From Gallaecimonas xiamenensis 3-C-1 (lineage in GTDB: Bacteria; Pseudomonadota; Gammaproteobacteria; Enterobacterales; Gallaecimonadaceae): a DNA stretch of 64,000 bases. Location: the NCBI RefSeq assembly GCF_000299915.1, contig NZ_AMRI01000012.1, positions 62,001 through 126,000 of the forward strand, in the 5' to 3' direction. Within the stretch, counting starts at the first letter, position 1, and each line of letters begins with the position of its first letter. The notes beneath the pieces are model-generated. The model made no database searches. It saw only the letters and a program-made list of their open reading frames with translations, and was not told the DNA's origin. Of this stretch, positions 1-7,147 are shown one piece after another. Position numbers and translations under genes: made by a program.

Positions 1-639
1 GGCCCTGAGCCAACGGCAACTTTGCCCTGCCTGCAGGTATTTTCGCTCGAAGGGGGTAATGGGGTCAGCCGTCACCGCCCCCTGGCTGCTGGCAATGCCG
101 GCAAGGGCCAGGGCCTCGGCAAATTCCTCAAGATAGAGTTCCCAGTTGGAACGCACTTCAAGCTGGCCACCTAAAGCCAGCAGGGCCGGCAGGCAGGGCC
201 CCGCGTACCAGCGGCGGGTCAGGTGCGCCGCCTTGGGCCAGGGGTTGGGGTACAAGAGGTAATGGTGGCTAAGGCGGATGCCGGCATCGGCCATCAGCCG
301 CCACAGATCCTGAAGATCGGCCCTCAGCACCAGGTAGTTGTCGCTGTCACCGGTATAATGGACGTGTTTATCCAGGCGATGGGCCGATTTATCCACCCCC
401 AGCACCCTGGCGCCGGAATGCACGGCGGCCAGGGCCGCCGTGCTTTCGCCAACGCCACAGCAGCTGTCCAGCACCAAGGGCCTGTGGTCCCCAGCCAGCC
501 AAGCCTTAAGGCGCTCAAAGGCATCGAGGCTGTGCTGGGCGTAGGGCTTTTGGTAGGGGCTGGTAAGATGGCGGCGCACCTCTTGGTGCAGCCGCCGGTG
601 CAGCCCTTGCTGGTTGCTGGTGACGCTGCTGGCCGCCAT
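1..639 (-). CDS. TrmB-like SAM-dependent methyltransferase (3' end cut by window edge)
   Basis: The reading frame is open from the ATG at 639 to base 1, at least 213 codons, so the stop lies outside the window. It shows a class I SAM-binding motif (VLDSCCGVGEST, about residues 55-66), a YPNPWPK motif followed by HLTRRW like the TrmB active-site loop, and a C-terminal TPFERKYLQAG segment like the TrmB T-x-FE-x-R motif. TrmB makes m7G46 in tRNA. The N-terminus differs from E. coli TrmB, so this may be a paralogue with another substrate. Its ATG overlaps the stop of the yadH-like gene by one base (TGATG), so the two are probably co-translated. Confidence 0.75.
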   Translation of the reverse strand, partial: MAASSVTSNQQGLHRRLHQEVRRHLTSPYQKPYAQHSLDAFERLKAWLAGDHRPLVLDSCCGVGESTAALAAVHSGARVLGVDKSAHRLDKHVHYTGDSDNYLVLRADLQDLWRLMADAGIRLSHHYLLYPNPWPKAAHLTRRWYAGPCLPALLALGGQLEVRSNWELYLEEFAEALALAGIASSQGAVTADPITPFERKYLQAGQSCRWLRA

Positions 640-1409
640 CAGTGGCGCAGTCCGACGCCGTTCTTGATGAGGTAAAAGGCCAGGCTATACATGGCCACTA
701 TCATTACCCCTAGCACAGAGAAGGCCTGCCACAGGGCGATGTCGGCGGTGCCGAGAAAGCCGTAACGGAAGGCATTGACCATGTAGAGGATGGGGTTGAA
801 GTGGCTCAGGGCCTGCCAGAAGCCCGGCAGCAGGCTGATGGAGTAGAACACGCCGCCAAGGTAGGTGAGGGGGGTCAACACGAAGGTGGGCACTATGGAG
901 ATGTCATCGAAGCTCTTGGCAAAGATGGCATTGAGCAGCCCCCCCAGGCTGAACAGCAGGGAGGTGAGCAGCACAGTGGCCACCACAACCAGCGGGTGCT
1001 GGATCTGGATGTCGGCAAAGAACAGCGACACCAGGGTCACGATGATGCCCACCAGCAGGCCCCTGGCCATGCCGCCGGCCACGAAGCCGAGGATGATGAT
1101 GCTGTTGGGGATGGGGGCGACCAGCATCTCTTCGATAAAGCGCTGGAACTTGGCCGAGAAGAAGCTGGAGGCCACGTTGGAGTAGGAGTTGGTGATCACC
1201 GACATCATGATAAGGCCGGGCACGATGAACTCCATGTAGTCAAAGCCCCCCATCTGCCCTACCCGGCTGCCAATCAGGCTGCCGAAGATGACGAAGTACA
1301 GGGTCATGGTGATGGCCGGCGGCACAAGGGTCTGCACCCAGATCCGCATGAAGCGGTTGATTTCCTTGTAGACGATGGAATTCAGGGCGATACGGTTACG
1401 GCTGTTCAT
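639..1409 (-). CDS. yadH: ABC-2 type permease, YadH-like
   Basis: A 256-residue integral membrane protein of the ABC-2 exporter permease class, with about six hydrophobic segments between residues 25 and 250 and the usual length for YadH. It would form the transmembrane half of an exporter with the ATPase encoded just upstream; the substrate of YadGH is not established. The start overlaps the end of yadG by 4 bases (ATGA), which indicates translational coupling. The family assignment is from sequence character and gene order. Confidence 0.88.
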   Translation of the reverse strand: MNSRNRIALNSIVYKEINRFMRIWVQTLVPPAITMTLYFVIFGSLIGSRVGQMGGFDYMEFIVPGLIMMSVITNSYSNVASSFFSAKFQRFIEEMLVAPIPNSIIILGFVAGGMARGLLVGIIVTLVSLFFADIQIQHPLVVVATVLLTSLLFSLGGLLNAIFAKSFDDISIVPTFVLTPLTYLGGVFYSISLLPGFWQALSHFNPILYMVNAFRYGFLGTADIALWQAFSVLGVMIVAMYSLAFYLIKNGVGLRH

Positions 1410-2344
1410 GCCTGACCTCCATTACGGCCGCTCTCGACCAGGGTGACAAAAAGTTCTTCCAGGCGGTTGGCCTTGTTGCGCATGCTGAGCACTTCCACCC
1501 CTTGGGCGCTGAGCTGGGCAAAAAGCGGGTTGAGGCCGGCGCTTTTGGCCACCTGCACTTCCAGGCTGTGGTCATCCAGCATGCGGGCGTCGAAGCCGTC
1601 CAGTACCGGGGCCTTGGCACCGGGGGCCAGGTCGAGGATAAAGGTCTCGGTGTTGAGCTTACCCAGCAGCCCTTTCATGGTGGTGTTCTCGATGATGCGG
1701 CCGTGGTCGATGATGGCGATGTTGCGGCACAGCATCTCGGCTTCTTCGAGGTAGTGGGTGGTGAGGATGATGGTCAGCCCTTCTTCGTTGAGCTGGCGCA
1801 GGTAACGCCACATGGAGCGGCGAATCTCGATATCGACCCCGGCGGTGGGCTCGTCGAGGATAAGCAGCCGTGGCTCATGAACCAGGGCCCTGGCTATCAT
1901 CAGCCGGCGCTTCATGCCCCCGGACAGCTCCCGGGTACGGGCGTCCTTCTTGCCCCACAGATCCAGCTCCTTGAGCAGCTGCTCGGCCTTGACCAGGGCT
2001 TTGGCCCGGGGCACGCCGTAATAGCCGGCCTGGTTCACCACCACCTGCAACACGGTTTCAAACTGGTTGAAGTTGAACTCTTGGGGCACCAGGCCCAGGG
2101 CGCTCTTGGCCGACACCGGGTCGATGTCGAGGTCATGGCCGAAGATGCTGACCTGGCCTTCGCTTTTGTTGACCAGGGACGACAGAATGCCGATGGTGGT
2201 GGACTTACCGGCGCCGTTGGGGCCCAGCAGGGCGAAAAAATCTCCCTGGCTGACCTTGAGATCGATGCCCTTGAGGGCCTGGGTACCGCCTTTGTAGGTT
2301 TTCTTGAGTGCACGGATATCGAGGGCTATGGGGCTTGCTGACAT
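1406..2344 (-). CDS. yadG: ABC transporter ATPase, YadG-like
   Basis: A 312-residue ABC ATPase. It has Walker A GPNGAGKST (about residue 40), the signature LSGGMKRRL, and Walker B LLILDEPTAGVD followed by the H-loop TTHYLEEAE. A C-terminal regulatory tail follows the ATPase core, as in drug/polysaccharide type ATPases. The ATG at 2344 is preceded by a strong GGGAGGA ribosome site. It pairs with the overlapping permease gene downstream and is the first gene of the three-gene minus-strand unit. Confidence 0.92.
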   Translation of the reverse strand: MSASPIALDIRALKKTYKGGTQALKGIDLKVSQGDFFALLGPNGAGKSTTIGILSSLVNKSEGQVSIFGHDLDIDPVSAKSALGLVPQEFNFNQFETVLQVVVNQAGYYGVPRAKALVKAEQLLKELDLWGKKDARTRELSGGMKRRLMIARALVHEPRLLILDEPTAGVDIEIRRSMWRYLRQLNEEGLTIILTTHYLEEAEMLCRNIAIIDHGRIIENTTMKGLLGKLNTETFILDLAPGAKAPVLDGFDARMLDDHSLEVQVAKSAGLNPLFAQLSAQGVEVLSMRNKANRLEELFVTLVESGRNGGQA

Positions 2345-2477
2345 GTTTCCTCCCGATTGGACCGGGTCATTATACCCCCTTATGCCCTTCGGGGTCGGCC
2401 CGGACCCTGTGTTTCATCAAAGGCTAACTGCCTAATTTTTCTAGCCAGGGCTGCAGGGCCTCCCTATACTGGCGGTC

Positions 2478-2735
2478 ATGAAATGGCTATTGCTGGCGTT
2501 TACATTGCTGCTGGTCCTTCCCAGTTTCCACGTGGAAGCCGGGCAGGCTCATCATGACTGTTGCCAGACCATGCCCGACGATTGCCATTGCGACATGGCT
2601 TGCCAGCACCAGCTGCCCCTGACCAGCCTTTGGCCCCAGGCCCGCCCGGCCCTGGCCCAGGAACCTTTGGTCCAAGCCGTAAAAAAACCGCTGATCCAGG
2701 CCCCCGAGCCGCCCCTACGACCTCCCAGCTGCTGA
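2478..2735 (+). CDS. small exported Cys/His-rich protein ahead of cusBA
   Basis: An 85-residue protein with a signal-peptide-like start (charged K2, then a hydrophobic run to about residue 15) and a dense metal-ligand patch at residues 25-44: H25, H26, C28, C29, C36, H37, C38, C42, H44. It ends in a proline-rich tail with a final Cys. It lies 49 bases upstream of cusB on the same strand, so a periplasmic copper/silver-binding or sensing role is likely by context. I do not recognise a named family; it resembles the small metal-binding leader proteins of copper operons only in style. The ribosome site before 2478 is weak. Confidence 0.6.
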   Translation: MKWLLLAFTLLLVLPSFHVEAGQAHHDCCQTMPDDCHCDMACQHQLPLTSLWPQARPALAQEPLVQAVKKPLIQAPEPPLRPPSC

Positions 2736-2784
2736 TCCTCTGCCCTTTTCACCTTTTTCTTCTTTGATTGCAGAGGACTTTGTC

Positions 2785-4023
2785 ATGTCCCGTTTTTACC
2801 TGTTGCTGGCGCTGCTGCCAGCCCTTGGCCATGCCCAATCGGCGGCCGACCACCTGCTGCACCAGGCCATGCCCGCCAGCCCCTTGCCTGCGGCCGAGCA
2901 GCCCCAGGCCACCAAATACGTCTGCCCCATGCACCCCCATGTGGTGCGTAACGAACCCGGCACCTGCCCCATCTGCGGCATGACCTTGGAGCCCCTGTCC
3001 CTGGACGAGGACCAAGGAGCCAGTGTCGCCATTCCCAGCCAGATGCAGCAAAACCTTGCCATCCGCGTGGCCAAGGTGGAGCGCGGCACCCTGTGGCGCT
3101 ACATCGAAACGGCCGGGGAAGTAACCTATGACCAGACCAAGGTCCGCCATATCCACCCCCGTGCCTCCGGCTGGGTGGAGGAACTGGGGGTCAAGGTAGA
3201 AGGGGAGCCGGTCAAGAAGGGCCAGCTGCTCTACCGGCTCTACTCCCCGGAACTGGTGGCGGCCCAGGACGACTTCTTACAGGTGGTGCAAAGCTACGGC
3301 CAGCGCCCCGACGAGCGCGGCAAGCGGCTGCTGGCCAAGGCCCGTACCCGCCTCAAGCTGCTGGGGCTGGCCGACAGCACCATCAACCAGATAGAAAAGC
3401 GCCGGGAGAGCTTCTACAGGGTGCCCTATTACGCCGAGGCCGACGGCACCGTCAGCCAACTGACAGTGCGGGACGGCATGTACGTCAAACCCGAACAGGA
3501 AATGCTGGCAGTGGTGGACCTGTCCAGCGTCTGGGTGCTGGCCGATGTCTTTACCGATCAGCACAGCTGGGTCAGCCCTGGTATCAGTGCCGACATCAAG
3601 GTGCCGGCCCTTGGCATCACCCAGTTGGAAGGCAAGCTCGATTACCTCTACCCGGAACTGGACGGCGCCAGCCGCGCCCTCAAGGCCCGTTTTGTGCTGC
3701 CCAACCCCGGCATCACCCTCAAGCCAAACATGCTGGTGGACATGGCCATCTACGGCGGCCCCGAACGCAACCGGCTGCTGATCCCCGAAGAGGCACTGAT
3801 CCTCACCGGCAACGACAACAAGGTGATCGTCCGCAACGGCGAGGACTTTTCGGTGCGCAGCGTCCACTACGACAAGATAAGCCACGGCCAGGTGGCGATA
3901 CTGGACGGCCTCAAGGAAGGGGAAGAAGTGGTGATCTCCGGGCAGTTCCTCATCGACGCCGAAGCCAGCCTCAAGTCCGCCATCTACCGCCTGGGGCCCG
4001 AAGGCCACCAGCACATGCACTGA
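2785..4023 (+). CDS. cusB: CusB-like periplasmic adaptor of heavy-metal RND efflux
   Basis: A 412-residue membrane-fusion protein. Start ATG 2785 is chosen because AGAGGA lies 7 bases upstream and it opens a clean signal peptide (residues 1-17). Residues about 45-70 form a heavy-metal-binding domain with two CPxCxM/CPMH type motifs (CPMHPHV and CPICGM). The barrel-sandwich, hairpin and beta-barrel regions follow. The adaptor bridges the inner-membrane pump CusA to an outer-membrane channel. The stop codon overlaps the ribosome site of cusA, 10 bases upstream of its ATG. Confidence 0.92.
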   Translation: MSRFYLLLALLPALGHAQSAADHLLHQAMPASPLPAAEQPQATKYVCPMHPHVVRNEPGTCPICGMTLEPLSLDEDQGASVAIPSQMQQNLAIRVAKVERGTLWRYIETAGEVTYDQTKVRHIHPRASGWVEELGVKVEGEPVKKGQLLYRLYSPELVAAQDDFLQVVQSYGQRPDERGKRLLAKARTRLKLLGLADSTINQIEKRRESFYRVPYYAEADGTVSQLTVRDGMYVKPEQEMLAVVDLSSVWVLADVFTDQHSWVSPGISADIKVPALGITQLEGKLDYLYPELDGASRALKARFVLPNPGITLKPNMLVDMAIYGGPERNRLLIPEEALILTGNDNKVIVRNGEDFSVRSVHYDKISHGQVAILDGLKEGEEVVISGQFLIDAEASLKSAIYRLGPEGHQHMH

Positions 4024-4033
4024 GGAGCAGGCC

Positions 4034-7000
4034 ATGTTGACCAAGCTTATCCTCGGCTGCCTGCGCCATAGGGCCATGGTGTTGGTGCTGGCCTTGCTGG
4101 CCGCCTTCTTTGGCTGGCAGGCCATGAAGGCCACCCCCCTCGACGCCATACCGGACCTGTCCGACGTTCAGGTGATCGTTAAAACCCGCTACCCGGGCCA
4201 GGCGCCGCAGTTGGTGGAAGAACAGATCACCTACCCCCTTTCCACGGCGCTGATGTCGGTGCCGGGAGCCCGCACGGTGCGGGGCTTTTCCTTCTTCGGC
4301 GACTCCTACGTCTATGTCCTGTTTGACGACAAGACCGACCCGTACTGGGCCCGCTCGCGGGTACTGGAATACCTCAACCAGGCCAAGGCTCAGCTGCCGG
4401 CCGGGGTAGAGCCGGCCATAGGCCCCGACGCCTCGGGGGTGGGCTGGGTTTATGAATACGCCCTGGTGGACAAAACCGGCCAGCATGACTTGGCCCAACT
4501 CAAGACCCTGCAGGACTGGTTCCTCAAGCTCGAACTCCAGGGCCTGCCCGGGGTGTCGGAAGTGGCCACCGTCGGCGGCCTGGAAAAGAGCTACCAGGTG
4601 GTGGCCGATCCGGTGCGCCTGGCCGGCCTTGGGCTGCGCCTTAGCGACCTGGAGCAGGCCATAGTAAGGGCCAACAGGGACGTGGGCGGCGCCGTTATCG
4701 AAATGGCCGAAGCCGAATACATGGTGCGGATGCACGGCTACAAGCGCAGCCTGGAAGAGCTGCGGGCCCTGCCCTTGGACTTGCGCTCCAGCTCCGGCAT
4801 CGCCCTGACCCTGGGGGATGTGGCGCGGGTGCGCCTTGGCCCGGTGATGCGCCGGGGCATTGCCGAACTGGACGGCCAGGGGGAAGTGGTGGGCGGTATC
4901 ATCCTGATGCGCTCCGGGGAGAACGCCCTGGCCACCATCGCAGCGGTCAAGACCAAGCTGGACGAGCTAAAGCAGGGGCTGCCACAGGGGGTGGAGATCG
5001 TCACCACCTACGACAGATCCAACCTCATCAACAGCGCCGTGGACAACCTCAAGCACAAGCTGCTGGAAGAAATGCTGGCGGTGGCCCTGGTCTGCCTGCT
5101 GTTCCTGCTCCATGCCCGCTCCACCCTGGTGGCGGTGATCTCCCTGCCCCTGGCCATACTGCTGTCCTTTATCGGCATGCAGCTATTGGGGGTGACGGCC
5201 AACATCATGAGCCTGGGGGGCATCGCCATTGCCATCGGCGCCCTGGTGGACGGGGCCATCGTCATGGTGGAAAACGCCCACAAGCACCTGGAAGCCTGGC
5301 AGCATGAACATGGCCAGGCGGCCACCGCCAAGGACCACTGGCGCCTTATCAGCCAGGCCGCCACCGAAGTGGGGCCGGCCCTGTTCTTCTCGCTGCTGAT
5401 CATCACCCTGTCCTTCGTGCCGGTGTTCAGCCTGGAAGCCCAGGAAGGCCGCCTGTTCGGCCCCCTGGCCTTGACCAAGACCTTCGCCATGGCGGCGGCG
5501 GCCCTGCTGTCGGTGACCCTGGTGCCGGTGCTGATGGGCTATTTCATCCGTGGCAAGCTGCGCCCGGAAAGCGCCAACCCCCTGTCCCGGCTGCTGATTG
5601 CCCTCTACCAGCCGCTGCTGAACCTGGTACTCAAGTGGCCCAAGCTGACTCTGGTAGCGGCGCTGCTGGTTACCCTGTCGGCCTGGTATCCCTGGCAGCA
5701 TCTGGGTTCCGAGTTCATGCCGGACATGGCCGAGGGGGACCTTTTATACATGCCCACCACCCTGCCGGGGATCTCGGTGGGCAAGGCCCAGCAGCTGCTG
5801 CAACAGACCGACCGATTAATAAAAACGGTGCCCGAGGTGCAGCGGGTGTTCGGCAAGGCCGGCCGCGCCGAAACCGCTACCGATCCGGCTCCCTTGACCA
5901 TGCTCGAGACCACCATCACCCTCAAGCCCAAGGATCAGTGGCGTCCCGGCCTGACCCTGGACCAGCTGATTGAGGAGCTGGACCAGCGGGTAAAGGTGCC
6001 GGGGCTCACCAACGCCTGGGTCCAACCCATCAAGACCCGCATCGACATGCTGTCCACCGGTATCAAGACCCCGGTGGGCATCAAGATAGCGGGCCCAGAC
6101 CAGGCCCAGCTGCAGGCCATAGGCACCCAGGTGGAAGCAGCCCTCGGCAAGCTGCCTCAGACCCGCTCGGTGTTTGCCGAACGCCCCGCCGCCGGCCGCT
6201 ATATCGACATCACCCCCAAGCTGGCAGTGGCGGCTCGTTACGGCCTGACCCAGGACGACATCGCCCAGGTGGTCAAATACGGCATCGGCGGCGCCCAGCT
6301 GGACCAGGTGGTGGAAGGGGACGAGCGCTACCAGCTGACCCTGCGCTATCCCAGGGCTTGGCGTGACCACGTCAGCCGCCTGGCCGGCTTGCCCCTGGTG
6401 GGCAGGGACGGCCGCAAGGTCACCCTGGGGGAAGTAGCGGACATCCAGGTGGTAGCCGGGCCGCCCATGCTTAAAAGCGAGAACGGCCGCCTGACCGGTT
6501 GGGTGTTCGTGGACATCAAGGGCACCAGCGTTGGCGACTATATCCAACTGGCCCGGGGGCAATTGGCCACCATCACCCTTCCGCCCCGCTACAGCCTGAG
6601 CTTTGCTGGCCAGTACGAGTACCTGGAAAGGGCCAAGACCAAGCTGACCGAGGTCACCCCCGTGGTGCTGGGGGTGATCCTGGTGCTGCTATACATGACC
6701 TTCGGCCGCCTGGACCAGAGCCTGTGGGTGCTGCTGTCCCTGCCCATGGCCCTGTCCGGGTCCATCTGGATGCTCTACTGGCTCGATTACAACCTGTCGG
6801 TGGCGGTAGCGGTGGGCATGATAGCCCTGGCGGGGGTGGCGGCGGAGTTTGGAGTGGTGATGCTGCTCTATATCAATAACGCCCTTAAGGCCCTGCCCGC
6901 CGGGGCCGATTTGACCGCCCAGCGCCGGGCGATCATGAGCGGCGCCGTGCAGCGGATCAGGCCCAAAGCCATGACGGTGGTAACCATATTGGCCAGCCTG

Positions 7001-7147
7001 GTGCCCATCTTGCTGACCCAAGGCACCGGCTCAGAAGTGATGACCCGTATCGCTGCCCCCATGCTGGGCGGCATGATCACGGCGCCCCTGCTCAGCCTTT
7101 TTGTGCTGCCGGCAATGACATGGCTTGCTCAGCGAGCAAGCCGCTGA
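4034..7147 (+). CDS. cusA: CusA-like Cu(I)/Ag(I) RND efflux pump
   Basis: A 1037-residue HME-type RND transporter with the family start TPLDAIPDLSDVQVIV. The three methionines known to bind Cu/Ag in E. coli CusA (M573, M623, M672) are all present at the same residue numbers, in YMPTTLPG, APLTML and RIDMLSTG. The permease motif GAIVMVENAHKHLE is also present. This makes monovalent copper/silver the likely substrate rather than Zn/Co/Cd. No outer-membrane CusC or CusF gene is in the window, so the channel must come from elsewhere. The last 56 bases overlap the convergent c-di-GMP gene. Confidence 0.95.
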   Translation: MLTKLILGCLRHRAMVLVLALLAAFFGWQAMKATPLDAIPDLSDVQVIVKTRYPGQAPQLVEEQITYPLSTALMSVPGARTVRGFSFFGDSYVYVLFDDKTDPYWARSRVLEYLNQAKAQLPAGVEPAIGPDASGVGWVYEYALVDKTGQHDLAQLKTLQDWFLKLELQGLPGVSEVATVGGLEKSYQVVADPVRLAGLGLRLSDLEQAIVRANRDVGGAVIEMAEAEYMVRMHGYKRSLEELRALPLDLRSSSGIALTLGDVARVRLGPVMRRGIAELDGQGEVVGGIILMRSGENALATIAAVKTKLDELKQGLPQGVEIVTTYDRSNLINSAVDNLKHKLLEEMLAVALVCLLFLLHARSTLVAVISLPLAILLSFIGMQLLGVTANIMSLGGIAIAIGALVDGAIVMVENAHKHLEAWQHEHGQAATAKDHWRLISQAATEVGPALFFSLLIITLSFVPVFSLEAQEGRLFGPLALTKTFAMAAAALLSVTLVPVLMGYFIRGKLRPESANPLSRLLIALYQPLLNLVLKWPKLTLVAALLVTLSAWYPWQHLGSEFMPDMAEGDLLYMPTTLPGISVGKAQQLLQQTDRLIKTVPEVQRVFGKAGRAETATDPAPLTMLETTITLKPKDQWRPGLTLDQLIEELDQRVKVPGLTNAWVQPIKTRIDMLSTGIKTPVGIKIAGPDQAQLQAIGTQVEAALGKLPQTRSVFAERPAAGRYIDITPKLAVAARYGLTQDDIAQVVKYGIGGAQLDQVVEGDERYQLTLRYPRAWRDHVSRLAGLPLVGRDGRKVTLGEVADIQVVAGPPMLKSENGRLTGWVFVDIKGTSVGDYIQLARGQLATITLPPRYSLSFAGQYEYLERAKTKLTEVTPVVLGVILVLLYMTFGRLDQSLWVLLSLPMALSGSIWMLYWLDYNLSVAVAVGMIALAGVAAEFGVVMLLYINNALKALPAGADLTAQRRAIMSGAVQRIRPKAMTVVTILASLVPILLTQGTGSEVMTRIAAPMLGGMITAPLLSLFVLPAMTWLAQRASR

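Noticed and set aside
223-675. Plus-strand open frame of 150 codons
   Set aside because: It is the antisense shadow of the TrmB-like gene; the minus-strand frame has clear methyltransferase motifs.
2465-2470. TATACT as the -10 box of the cus operon
   Set aside because: It lies only 7 bases before the ATG and has no -35 partner, so it would need a leaderless start; not strong enough to list.
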